Origin: Burkholderiales bacterium
GTDB lineage: Bacteria; Pseudomonadota; Gammaproteobacteria; Burkholderiales; WYBJ01
Assembly (NCBI GenBank): GCA_022841915.1
Contig: JALHQN010000005.1
Coordinates: 1-64,000 of the forward strand
Length of the DNA stretch: 64,000 nucleotides
Direction of reading: 5' to 3'
Below the pieces are notes generated by a model. That model worked only from the letters and a program-made list of their open reading frames with translations, had not been told where the DNA came from and made no database searches. This document shows, piece by piece, positions 16,739 through 24,975 of this stretch. The position numbers and the translations under genes were made by a program. The number at the start of each line of letters is the position of its first letter. Within the stretch, counting starts at the first letter, position 1.

Positions 16739-16754
16739 GGTTCGGGAGTCTGTC

Positions 16755-17909
16755 ATGGTGATCTATCTCGATTACAACGCAACGACGCCGGTCGCCGACG
16801 AGGTGGTACAGGCGATCGTGCCGCTCCTGAGCGTCGGGTTCGGCAATCCCTCGAGCCAGCATGCCTACGGCGCACGCGCGCGAGCGGTGGTCGTCGAGGC
16901 GCGCGACGAGGTCGCGCGTCTGATCGGTGCAACCGCAGCCGAGGTCGTGTTCACCAGCGGCGGAACCGAGTCGACCAACTACGCCTTGAAGGGGCTCGCC
17001 TTGGCCGCGACAGATGCAGGCGGCCCCGCGCGCAGGCGCATCGTCGTCAGCGCGATCGAGCACCCGGCCACCCTCGAGGCCGCGCGCGCCCTGGAGCGTT
17101 TCGGCTTCGAGGTTGCGACGATAGGGGTGGACGCCGGCGGCACCCTCGATCTGGAGGCCTTGGAGCGAGCGCTCCGGACGCCCACGCTGGTGGTCAGCCT
17201 CATGCACGCCAACAACGAGACCGGCACGCTGCAGCCGATCGCCGAGGCCGGCGAGATTTCGCATCGACACGGTGCGCTGATGCACGTCGATGCTTCGCAG
17301 TCGCTCGGGAAGGTCTCGGTCGATGTGGACGAGCTCGGTGCGGACCTTCTCACGATCGCGGGTCACAAACTCTATGCGCCGAAGGGGATCGGTGCCCTCT
17401 ACGTGCGTGCGGGCATCGTGCTCCATCCCCTGATCCACGGCGCCAGCCAGGAAGGCGCTCGCCGAGCGGGCACCGAGAACGTGCCCTATATCGCCGGGCT
17501 CGGCGTCGCTTGCCGGCTCGCCCGCGAACTGTTGCCTTCCACCGCGCCGCGCATGGCGGCGCTGCGCGACAGGCTATGGAGCCGACTGCGCGACGCTCTG
17601 GGTGAGCGCGTGGTCATGAACGGGCATCCGCAGCGGCGTCTGCCCAATACGCTCAACGTGAGCTTCGTGGGATGCATCGGCGCTGAGCTGCTCGCGGCTG
17701 TGCCGCAGATAGCCGCCTCCACCGGCTCCGCGTGCCATGACGGTCGGGTGAGCATCTCGCCGGTGCTTGCCGCCATGGGCGTGCATCCCGACGTCGCATG
17801 CGGCGCGGTTCGCTTCAGCCTTGGGCGCACCACGACCGAAGCCGACATCGACATGGCGGTCGAGCATATCGCCGCGCAGGTGATTCGAATGGGGAGCGGG
17901 CGGGCTTAG
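16755..17909 (+). CDS. Cysteine desulfurase (NifS/IscS-type aminotransferase)
   Basis: 384-residue class V PLP enzyme. Visible marks: the N-terminal YLDYNATTP, His103 (IEHPA), HANNETGT (151-158), the PLP-binding Lys205 in AGHKLYAPKG, the RRAGTEN arginine loop and the catalytic Cys327 in TGSACHDG. It would convert cysteine to alanine, leaving a persulfide for Fe-S clusters or another sulfur acceptor. No iscR, iscU or sufB-type gene is beside it. Its partner in the transcript is a maleate-isomerase-like protein, so it is probably not the housekeeping IscS. The short N-terminus and ATG at 16755 fit the family. Confidence 0.9.
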   Translation: MVIYLDYNATTPVADEVVQAIVPLLSVGFGNPSSQHAYGARARAVVVEARDEVARLIGATAAEVVFTSGGTESTNYALKGLALAATDAGGPARRRIVVSAIEHPATLEAARALERFGFEVATIGVDAGGTLDLEALERALRTPTLVVSLMHANNETGTLQPIAEAGEISHRHGALMHVDASQSLGKVSVDVDELGADLLTIAGHKLYAPKGIGALYVRAGIVLHPLIHGASQEGARRAGTENVPYIAGLGVACRLARELLPSTAPRMAALRDRLWSRLRDALGERVVMNGHPQRRLPNTLNVSFVGCIGAELLAAVPQIAASTGSACHDGRVSISPVLAAMGVHPDVACGAVRFSLGRTTTEADIDMAVEHIAAQVIRMGSGRA

Positions 17910-18222
17910 CCTGGTGTCGATCGCGAAAGCGCCGGCGACCGTAGGTTGCATGCGGACTTGCGCCCGTCACGGCAAACAGCAGCGCGCCTGCGAATGTTCA
18001 TTGCTGTGAACGGTGGGATTGAGCCGTGTCTGCAGGTGGTCGTGGCACGCAGCGAACGGGATGCCCGTGGCGGCACGAGTTCGCAGTAGAGCGAACGTGG
18101 ATGCCGGACACTGGGCTCGCCGAGCAATGGGGAGCGTCACCGAGCCGTGGACTCCCGGGTTGAGCGGGTTCGGGGAGTCACCGTCGGTGAATGGTCGCAC
18201 GAGCAGGGGGCGGGAACGGAGC
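17910..18222. other. Intergenic region without a gene
   Basis: 313 bases between the cysteine desulfurase and HAD genes. No coding signal is convincing. Two small dyads are present: GTTCA-6 bases-TGAAC (17996-18011) and TCACCG-T-CGGTGA (18178-18190), the second 32 bases before the HAD start. No clear promoter was found. Confidence 0.4.
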
Positions 18223-19110
18223 ATGACAGTCATGCGAATGGGTCAGACTCGATCGGTCGAGGGTATCGCAGCGCTCCTGGACGATTACGACGGTTTCGTT
18301 CTCGATCAGTGGGGCGTGCTGCACGATGGCGTCCGCCCTTATCCGTGGGCGGTCGACTGCCTGCGGCGCTTGCGAGCCGCAGGCAAGCGCGTCGTCGTGC
18401 TGTCCAACTCCGGCAAGCGCGAGTCGGAGAACCTGCGGCTGATGGACCGGATCGGGTTTCCGGCCTCGTTCTACGATCGTTTCATCGGCGCGGGCGAGGA
18501 CGCACGTACTGCCATCGCCGAGCGCCGCTCGGAGTTCCATCGCCAGCTCGGCACCCTTTGCTATGCGTTCACCCGCGATGGCGACCACAGTCTGCTCGAC
18601 GACCTCGGGCTGCGCTTCGTCGTGCGCCCGGAGGAGGCGCAGTTCCTCGCCGTCCTCGGCATCGACTCGCCGCGGCGCACGGCGGTCGACTACGAAGCCG
18701 AACTGCGGGTGGGCATCGACCGCGGACTGCCGCTCATCTGCGCCAATCCTGATTTGGTGCGCGTCTCGCCGCAAGGCACGCTGGATGCGCCCGGCGTCCT
18801 TGCGCGCCGCTATGAGCAACTGGGCGGGCGTGTGGTTTACCACGGCAAGCCTTACCCCGAGATCTATCGAGCGTGTTTTGCGGCCCTGCCGGTCCGACCC
18901 GAGCGCATCATCGCGATCGGCGATTCGATCGAGCATGATGTGCTCGGCGCCGAGCGAGCGGGCATCGCCAGCGCCTTTGTGGTGGGCGGCATCCATGCCA
19001 GCGAACTGGTCGAGCGCTGGGGTCGGATGCCGACGTGCGAAGCGTGGGATCGCTTCGCCGCGCGTGCGTTGGCGCGGCCGGACTACCTGCTGCCAGCGTT
19101 CGTCTGGTAG
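18223..19110 (+). CDS. HAD-superfamily hydrolase, subfamily IIA (TIGR01459-like)
   Basis: 295-residue haloacid-dehalogenase-type phosphatase. Motif I reads LDQWGVLHDG, the DxWGV variant of the TIGR01459 group rather than DxDGT. Motif II is in VVLSNSGKR, Lys is in YHGKPYPEIY, and the last acidic motif is IGDSIEHDVLGA. Family members dephosphorylate small phosphorylated metabolites in the cytoplasm; the substrate is unknown. ATG at 18223 follows GGAGC; longer in-frame extensions upstream have no ribosome site. It converges on an MFS gene. Confidence 0.85.
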   Translation: MTVMRMGQTRSVEGIAALLDDYDGFVLDQWGVLHDGVRPYPWAVDCLRRLRAAGKRVVVLSNSGKRESENLRLMDRIGFPASFYDRFIGAGEDARTAIAERRSEFHRQLGTLCYAFTRDGDHSLLDDLGLRFVVRPEEAQFLAVLGIDSPRRTAVDYEAELRVGIDRGLPLICANPDLVRVSPQGTLDAPGVLARRYEQLGGRVVYHGKPYPEIYRACFAALPVRPERIIAIGDSIEHDVLGAERAGIASAFVVGGIHASELVERWGRMPTCEAWDRFAARALARPDYLLPAFVW

Positions 19111-19203
19111 GCGCTTCCGAGGGGCGCGGGGCTGTATCGCCAGACGAAGTGGCGCCGTACGACTTCGGTTTACGTGGCCGGCTGAGCGAGCCCTGCACGT
19201 TCG

Positions 19204-20418
19204 CTATCGAGGCTCGGTTCCGAGCGTCTGTCGGCGCCGTATCGAGGGGAAGTAGCGCATCCAGATCGCGACCACCAGCAAGGTGCCGCAACCGCCGAAG
19301 ATCACCGCCGGTACGGTGCCCAGCAGTGTGGCCATGACGCCGGCTTGGAACTGGCCGAGCTGGTTCGACGTGCCGGTGAAGAGCTGGTTCACGGCGTTGA
19401 CGCGGCCGCGCATGTCGTCCGGAGTCTCCAGCTGGATCAGCGACGTGCGGATCACCTGGCTGACCATGTCCGCGGCGCCGAGCACGATCAGCGCCGCCAG
19501 CGACAACGGCAGCGAGACCGAAACACCGAACACGATCGTGGCGACGCCGAAGATGGCGATCGCACCGAACAAGATCGGTCCGATGCTGCGCGTCAGGGGC
19601 GATCGAGCGAGGTAGACGGAGGCGATCACGGCCCCCACTGCGGGCGCGGCGCGCAGCAGGCCCAGCCCTTCGGGGCCGGTCTGAAGAATGTCTTTGGCAT
19701 AGATGGGCAGCAGCGCCGTCACGCCACCCAGCAAAGTGGCGAACAGGTCCAGCGATATCGCGCCGAGCACCACCTTGTGGCGGCGGATGTAGGCGAATCC
19801 GCCGAGCATGAAGCGCAGGGTGACCGGATCGCGCTGCATGCGCCCGGGCGGACGCCGAATCGCGATGATCGACAGCCCCGCCGCGATGAAGCAGACCGCG
19901 CTCGAGCCGTAGACGAAGTCGGCGCCGGCGTAGTAGAGCACCCCGCCCAATGCAGGGCCGAGTATGGTCGCGGCCTTCTTGGTGGTGGCGCTCCAGGCGA
20001 TCGCGCGGGGCAACTGCTCGTGGCCCACCAGTCCGGGCATCATGGAGCGCATCGACGGGCTCTGCAGCGTCGTCGCGGTCCCGAGGCTGAAGGCGGCAAG
20101 ATAGACGATCGACCCGCTGAATCCATCGGACTGGCTGCCGACCGCGAGCAAAATGGCGATGGTCGTCTGCAGCAGCTGGCAGCACAGAACGATGCGACGG
20201 CGGTCGTAGCGGTCGGCGATATGTCCGGCGGGCACGGAGAAGAGCAGTTGCGCGCCGAAATGCGCCAGGCCGATCAAGCCGAGGTCGAGTGCACGGCCGG
20301 TCGCCTCGTACACCTGCCAGCCGAGGGCGACGGCCACCATCTGGGAGGCGAGAACGGTCGCGGTCTCGGCCGTCCACAAACGGGTGAAGGCGGTATTGCC
20401 CGCTAGAGGAATGTGCAT
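19204..20418 (-). CDS. MFS transporter (MFS_3/EntS-like)
   Basis: 404-residue permease with the arrangement of the MFS_3 exporter group: an N-terminal NTAFTRLWTAETATVLAS segment before helix 1 and the loop-2 motif AGHIADRYDRRR. The start is ATG at 20418, directly after a perfect 8-bp stem-loop whose 3' arm carries the only G-rich stretch that could serve as ribosome binding site. It diverges from a Bug gene over 100 bases. It probably exports a small molecule; specificity is unknown. Confidence 0.87.
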   Translation of the reverse strand: MHIPLAGNTAFTRLWTAETATVLASQMVAVALGWQVYEATGRALDLGLIGLAHFGAQLLFSVPAGHIADRYDRRRIVLCCQLLQTTIAILLAVGSQSDGFSGSIVYLAAFSLGTATTLQSPSMRSMMPGLVGHEQLPRAIAWSATTKKAATILGPALGGVLYYAGADFVYGSSAVCFIAAGLSIIAIRRPPGRMQRDPVTLRFMLGGFAYIRRHKVVLGAISLDLFATLLGGVTALLPIYAKDILQTGPEGLGLLRAAPAVGAVIASVYLARSPLTRSIGPILFGAIAIFGVATIVFGVSVSLPLSLAALIVLGAADMVSQVIRTSLIQLETPDDMRGRVNAVNQLFTGTSNQLGQFQAGVMATLLGTVPAVIFGGCGTLLVVAIWMRYFPSIRRRQTLGTEPR

Positions 20419-20444
20419 CGCCCCGTATGTAGCAGAACGGGGCG
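20419..20444 (-). promoter_or_regulatory. Hairpin abutting start codon of MFS gene
   Basis: CGCCCCGT and ACGGGGCG pair perfectly across ten bases. In the leftward transcript the hairpin ends on the base before the ATG, and its 3' arm holds the GGGG that would pair with 16S rRNA. It could block translation initiation until melted, or act as a DNA operator in this 100-base divergent region. Confidence 0.45.
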
Positions 20445-20518
20445 CGTGCTGGCAATGCACGGGCCGCAAGGCGCTCGGCATCGGTGGTAGCATGCGGCAT
20501 GATTGGAATGGAGGCGTC

Positions 20519-21496
20519 ATGAAGAAGCGTTCGATTTCGCTGTTTGCGGTGATGGTCGCGGTGGTGGCCGGGGTGAGTACGCGGGCGGATGCGCAGAGCT
20601 TTCCCACGCGCCCCGTGAGTATGGTCGTGCCCTATGCGGCGGGCGGTTCCGCGGATGTCGTCGGCCGCTTGGTGGCGGCCGAGATGGCCAAGGTGCTGGG
20701 CCAGAACGTGATCATCGACATGAGGCCGGGCGCAGGCGGCAATATCGGCGCCGATCTGGTCGCCCGCAGCGCACGCGCGGACGGCTACACCATGCTGCTC
20801 GGATCGTTGTCGTTGTCGACCAATCCGAGCTTGATGAAGCTCAGTTTCGATCCGCGCAAGGATCTGGTTGCGGTCGCCGGCCTCGCCAATTTGCCCAACC
20901 TGATGGTGACCGCGGTCGATTCACCCTACAAGTCGATCAAGGAAGTGATCGCGGCCGCACGCCAACAGCCGGGCAAACTCTCGTTCGGTTCCTCCGGTCC
21001 CGGCACCAGCAGCCATCTGGCGGGCGAACTGCTCAAGATCGCGGCCGACATCGACATGATCCACGTGCCTTACAAGGGCAGCGGCGCCGTCTATCCGGAT
21101 CTGATGAGCGGTCGGGTGAATTTCCTGTTCGATCTGGCCGGATCCGCGGTGGGGCAGGTACAGGGCGGCAAGGTGCGTGCGCTCGCAACGACATCGAGTC
21201 GGCGTTCGGCGGCCTTGCCCGACGTGCCCACCATCGCGGAGAGCGGTTTCCCCGGCTTCCAGTTCGGCGCCTATCTGGCCTTGTTCGCGCCCGCCGCTAC
21301 GCCGAAGGAGGCGATCGCGCGGTTGGAAGACGCGGCCGCCAAGGCGCTGCAAGTGCCGTTGGTGAAAGAGCGGCTGACGCAGATGGCGGCCGAATCGCTG
21401 CCGGTTGCCGCGGCAGAGTTCCAGAAATACTTCAACGACGATGTCGAGCGCTTCGCCCGCCTGGTGCGCGAAGGCAAGATCAAGCCGCTGCAGTGA
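20519..21496 (+). CDS. Bug/TctC-type periplasmic binding protein
   Basis: 325-residue secreted binding protein. Signal peptide of about 24 residues (MKKRSISLF..., ending near ADA-QS). Bug marks: PYAAGGSADVVGR, MRPGAGGNIGADL, ADGYTML and HVPYKGSGAV. The ATG at 20519 has GGAGG just upstream. The gene stands alone, diverging from an MFS exporter and converging on an ornithine-cyclodeaminase-like gene, so its ligand cannot be inferred from an operon. Confidence 0.9.
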   Translation: MKKRSISLFAVMVAVVAGVSTRADAQSFPTRPVSMVVPYAAGGSADVVGRLVAAEMAKVLGQNVIIDMRPGAGGNIGADLVARSARADGYTMLLGSLSLSTNPSLMKLSFDPRKDLVAVAGLANLPNLMVTAVDSPYKSIKEVIAAARQQPGKLSFGSSGPGTSSHLAGELLKIAADIDMIHVPYKGSGAVYPDLMSGRVNFLFDLAGSAVGQVQGGKVRALATTSSRRSAALPDVPTIAESGFPGFQFGAYLALFAPAATPKEAIARLEDAAAKALQVPLVKERLTQMAAESLPVAAAEFQKYFNDDVERFARLVREGKIKPLQ

Positions 21497-21595
21497 TCGG
21501 CCCGGCGGCCGGGGATGACCTCGGTCGCCAAGGGGGCCTCCTCGGAGCGCTTGCCCCGGAGTCGACGCTCTGCGTGAAGGCGTCGTTCCCTGCGC

Positions 21596-22693
21596 TCAGT
21601 TGCGGATGTCCTGCAGGAACCATTCCGTGGGCAGTTCGTGGCCCAGGCCTGCCGCCTTCGCCTTCTCGTACACGAGACCGCCCGTGGATGAGAACTGCAC
21701 CCCCCAATTGCCCACCGTGCGGTAGTGGGTGATCTGCTCGGCGCTCGTGCGTCCGGGCGCCTTGCCGGTGAGCACATCGGTATAGACGGGCCACTCGCCC
21801 GGCTTGAGCTTCTTGTTCGCGCGCGGCAGGCGCTTGAGTTGCTCTTCCGTGCCCATGACGAAAACGCCCCGACCGCCGCCTACGTCATGACGGAAACTCG
21901 GGCTTTCGGGCAGGTTGATCTCTTCGCGGCCCTGCTGCACCTTCACGTCGAAGCGCGCGGCCACGGCAGGCGAGATCTCGTGCGGCGCAAGGTTGACGAC
22001 ATGCATGCCCGGCTCGATCCATTCCGGTTCCAGGGTGGGCTTGATGCTGTCGGTGCAGGTCGAAACGATGTCGACGCCGCGGACCGCTTCGCGCGGCGAA
22101 TCCACTGCGATGACCTCGATGCCGAGCAGCCGCGACATCTCGTTGGCATAGAGGCGGCGGTTGTCCGGGTTGCGGCTGAAGACCTTGACCTTCTTGATCT
22201 TGCGCACCACGCAATAGGCTTCGAGAAACGTGCGGGCCATGCCGCCGGAGCCGATCATGCCCACGGTGCTGGCATCCTCGCGCGCGAGCAGTCGGGTGCC
22301 GATGCCCGCGGCCGCGCCTACCCGCACATGCTGCAGATAGCCGTCGTTCATGATGGCCAGCGGTTCCCCGTTGCCCGAGCGGTACAGGATCACCAGGCCG
22401 CAGAAGGTGCCCGGCTGCACGCAATACTTGTTCTCCTGCTGACTGCCGTCGGGGCTGGTGGGCCAGTGCACGATGTCGGACTTGAGCCGAACAGCGTAGT
22501 ACCCGCCGCTCGCGCCTTCCACCGAGCCGAAGCGGTAGTAGCCGTCTTCGCGATCGCAGGGCACGTAGGTGTCGATCCTTGGGCGATAGATCGCCTGGCC
22601 CTCGGCGAGTGCGGCGAAGGCCGCTTCCTGCACTGCGATGGCCTCGTCCATGGAGAGCACTTTGGCGACGACGTCGTTGTTGATCAGCAGCAT
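21596..22693 (-). CDS. Ornithine cyclodeaminase / mu-crystallin family protein
   Basis: 365-residue member of the OCD/mu-crystallin family. It has an N-terminal dimerisation and substrate domain and a central Rossmann fold with GMIGSGGMAR near residues 144-153. Relatives include ornithine cyclodeaminase, alanine dehydrogenase and ketimine or tauropine-type reductases, all handling imino or amino acids with NAD(P). At about 365 residues it is longer than most (~320-340), with an insert after residue 50 and a C-terminal tail. It diverges from a pair of TauD-like dioxygenases over 239 bases, so a link to amino-acid-derived or taurine-like substrates is possible but unproven. Confidence 0.82.
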   Translation of the reverse strand: MLLINNDVVAKVLSMDEAIAVQEAAFAALAEGQAIYRPRIDTYVPCDREDGYYRFGSVEGASGGYYAVRLKSDIVHWPTSPDGSQQENKYCVQPGTFCGLVILYRSGNGEPLAIMNDGYLQHVRVGAAAGIGTRLLAREDASTVGMIGSGGMARTFLEAYCVVRKIKKVKVFSRNPDNRRLYANEMSRLLGIEVIAVDSPREAVRGVDIVSTCTDSIKPTLEPEWIEPGMHVVNLAPHEISPAVAARFDVKVQQGREEINLPESPSFRHDVGGGRGVFVMGTEEQLKRLPRANKKLKPGEWPVYTDVLTGKAPGRTSAEQITHYRTVGNWGVQFSSTGGLVYEKAKAAGLGHELPTEWFLQDIRN

Positions 22694-22882
22694 GAGGCGA
22701 GGTTCCTTGGCGAGAAGGCCGGATTGGGAGGGAGCGCGCAGTATTCCGAATTCACCGTTCGTTCGTCAATCGCATCGTCCGCGCCGCTACGCAGGGCGTT
22801 GCGGGCGGCACGGCGGCGATGCGCACGGGCTCGTTGGCTCATGCGCAGACGCGCTATCTGTCTTTCGCTTCGGTTCTGAGCT

Positions 22883-22901
22883 TATACTTGTCAGCGCTGA
22901 C
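22883..22901 (+). promoter_or_regulatory. Candidate -10 element and adjoining palindrome
   Basis: TATACT (22883-22888) is a good -10 hexamer for the dioxygenase gene starting at 22933; a -35 is weak. The perfect 12-bp palindrome GTCAGCGCTGAC (22890-22901) covers the expected transcription start, where a repressor would block initiation. Confidence 0.4.
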
Positions 22902-22932
22902 GGCACAGCCGCCGAGCCCCAGGAGGAGGTCC

Positions 22933-23763
22933 ATGAGCACCGTGTCTTTCGACGTGCGCAAGTTGACGCCCAAGTGCGGTGCCGAGGTCGCAGGCATCGA
23001 TCTCGCACAGCGATTCGACGATACGCAGATTCGCGCGTTGCATGAAGCCCTCGCCGAGCACGGCGTGCTCTTCTTCCGTGATCAGCGACTCACGCCCGAG
23101 CAGCAGAAAGCCTTCGGCCGTCGCTTCGGCGAACTGCATCTGCATCCGGCTTGGCCGCGTCTGGTGCCCGGACATCCGGAAATCATGGAAATCTACACCG
23201 ACGCGAACAGCAAGCGCATCGCCGGCGAGGACTGGCATTCGGACGTCTCCTGCGACTCGGAGCCTCCCCTGGGCACGGTGCTCTACATGCTGGAAGTGCC
23301 GCCGGTGGGCGGCGATACCCTGTTCGCCAGCATGTATGCGGCCTACGAGGCGCTCTCCGCGCCGATGAAGCAGCTGCTGGAAGGCATGACCGCGTTGCAC
23401 GACGGGGAGAGCACCTACCGCGGGCGCTACGAAGGGATGCGCGAGCGCGAGAGCTATCCGTCGGCAGAACACCCGGTGATCCGCACCCATCCGGTGAGCG
23501 GTCGCAAGGCGCTGTTCGTCAATCGCATCTTCACCCGGCGTATCATGCAACTGGAAAAGCACGAGAGCGACGCGGTTCTGGAGATGCTGTTCCGCCATGT
23601 CGAGACGCCGGAATTCCATTGTCGTTTCCGCTGGCTGCCCGGATCGGTGGCGTTCTGGGACAACCGCTGCGTGCAGCATCATGCCCTCTGGGACTACTAC
23701 CCCGAGCGGCGGCGCGGCTTGCGGGTGACGGTACGAGGTGACCGTCCCTTTTATCGTTCCTGA
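22933..23763 (+). CDS. TauD/TfdA family 2-oxoglutarate dioxygenase
   Basis: 276-residue Fe(II)/2-oxoglutarate-dependent dioxygenase of the TauD/TfdA family. The facial triad is visible as His102 and Asp104 (DWHSDVS) and a distal His at 249/250 (CVQHHALWDY); Arg260-Arg261 lie where 2-oxoglutarate is gripped. Relatives hydroxylate taurine, alkylsulfates, 2,4-D or related acids, releasing the side group. The ATG at 22933 follows AGGAGGAGG. Another, more divergent TauD-type gene follows after 54 bases, so the two are likely an operon. The substrate is unknown. Confidence 0.9.
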   Translation: MSTVSFDVRKLTPKCGAEVAGIDLAQRFDDTQIRALHEALAEHGVLFFRDQRLTPEQQKAFGRRFGELHLHPAWPRLVPGHPEIMEIYTDANSKRIAGEDWHSDVSCDSEPPLGTVLYMLEVPPVGGDTLFASMYAAYEALSAPMKQLLEGMTALHDGESTYRGRYEGMRERESYPSAEHPVIRTHPVSGRKALFVNRIFTRRIMQLEKHESDAVLEMLFRHVETPEFHCRFRWLPGSVAFWDNRCVQHHALWDYYPERRRGLRVTVRGDRPFYRS

Positions 23764-23817
23764 GCGTCGATGCCGACGACGGCCCGGCGCACCGCCCTTC
23801 GAGAGGATGCAGACATC

Positions 23818-24900
23818 ATGAGCACTTCGCTTTCGCCCGATCCCCGGATCGAAACGATGCGCAGGGTCGAAGGACCCCAGGCGTGGCACGGCCCCGACAT
23901 GAAGTCGCGCGAAGCAGAGTGGAGTCACGCCTGGTCCGCGGCCGAGATCGACGAGATCGAAGCCGCGGCTGCGCCGATCGCCGTCGAGGGCAAAGACCTG
24001 CTCACGGTCTCGAAAGCCGACTTCCCCTTGCCGAGCGTGTCGAAGCGCCTCGAAGGCATCCGCCGCTACCTGCTCGACGGCCCGGGTTTCTATCTGTTGC
24101 GCGGATTGCCGGTCGAGCGCTGGGGTGTGCGTCGGGCGGCGGCGGCCTTCTGGGGGCTGGGCATGCATCTGGGCAGCCCGTGCTCGCAGAACGGCAAAGG
24201 CCATGTGCTCGGTCATGTGACCAACCTGGGGCTCAACTACGAGGACCCGGAGGCGCGCGGCTACCAGACCAATGCGCGCCTGGCTTATCACACCGATTCC
24301 AGCGACATCGTCGGTCTGTTGTGCCTGCGAACCGCGAAATCCGGCGGTTTGTCGTCGGTCGTCTCGTCGACCACGCTCTACAACGAGGTGCTCGCGCGAC
24401 GGCCCGAGCTGCTCGAGATCCTGGCGCAACCTTTCCATCGCACGCGCTGGGGCGAGATCCCCGAGGGCAAGATGCCTTCGGCGCCGGTGCCGGTATTCAT
24501 GCCGCACGCAGGGCGCGTGATCGGGCATTACGTGCGCAGCGCCATCCGCAAAGGCCAGTTGCTCGCGGGCGTGCCGAAGCTCACGGCGCGTCAGCTGGAA
24601 GCCCTCGATTTCCTCGACAGCCTGGCGGAGGATCCCGCGCTCCATCTCGACATGACGTTCGCGCCGGGCGATGTCCAGCTCGTGTGCAATCATTCGATAC
24701 TGCACAGCCGAACCGCCTATGAAGACTATCCCGAGCAGGAACGCCGCCGTCATTTGCTGCGTCTGTGGCTTGCATGCGAGGACGGCCCTGCGCTGCCGGG
24801 ATGGCTGACGAAGATCTATGCGGGCGAGACGAGCAACGGCCGGCCGAACGGCATCGTCGTGCCCGGCGTGCCTCTGCGCGCATCTCTCGTCGCCGAATAA
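23818..24900 (+). CDS. TauD/TfdA-like dioxygenase, long form
   Basis: 360-residue second dioxygenase, much longer than the TauD norm (~280) and of the type seen in clavaminate-synthase/TfdA-like proteins. Fe ligands: His158 and Asp160 in YHTDSSD, and His296 in NHSILHSR; the Arg-rich RRRHLLRLW (309-317) provides the 2-oxoglutarate arginine. An N-terminal extension of about 75 residues has no recognised motif. ATG at 23818 is used; GAGG occurs about 12 bases before it, so the site is weak. It is co-oriented with the preceding dioxygenase and ends in a terminator-like hairpin facing a Bug gene. Confidence 0.85.
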   Translation: MSTSLSPDPRIETMRRVEGPQAWHGPDMKSREAEWSHAWSAAEIDEIEAAAAPIAVEGKDLLTVSKADFPLPSVSKRLEGIRRYLLDGPGFYLLRGLPVERWGVRRAAAAFWGLGMHLGSPCSQNGKGHVLGHVTNLGLNYEDPEARGYQTNARLAYHTDSSDIVGLLCLRTAKSGGLSSVVSSTTLYNEVLARRPELLEILAQPFHRTRWGEIPEGKMPSAPVPVFMPHAGRVIGHYVRSAIRKGQLLAGVPKLTARQLEALDFLDSLAEDPALHLDMTFAPGDVQLVCNHSILHSRTAYEDYPEQERRRHLLRLWLACEDGPALPGWLTKIYAGETSNGRPNGIVVPGVPLRASLVAE

Positions 24901-24910
24901 GGGGCGCGTG

Positions 24911-24933
24911 GCCGGGCAACGACCCGGCGTTTC
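24911..24933. terminator. Small hairpin between convergent genes
   Basis: GCCGGG-CAACGA-CCCGGC followed by GTTTC lies between the dioxygenase and Bug genes. It is short but GC-only, plausible for termination of the rightward transcript. Confidence 0.45.
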
Positions 24934-24975
24934 ATCCCTGAGTCGTCACGTGGCGAAGCAGCGGGGTGGCGGTCT

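Noticed and set aside
17910-18222. Extended N-terminus of the HAD protein from 18013
   Set aside because: The extra residues have no family similarity or ribosome site; the ATG at 18223 precedes the conserved N-terminus.
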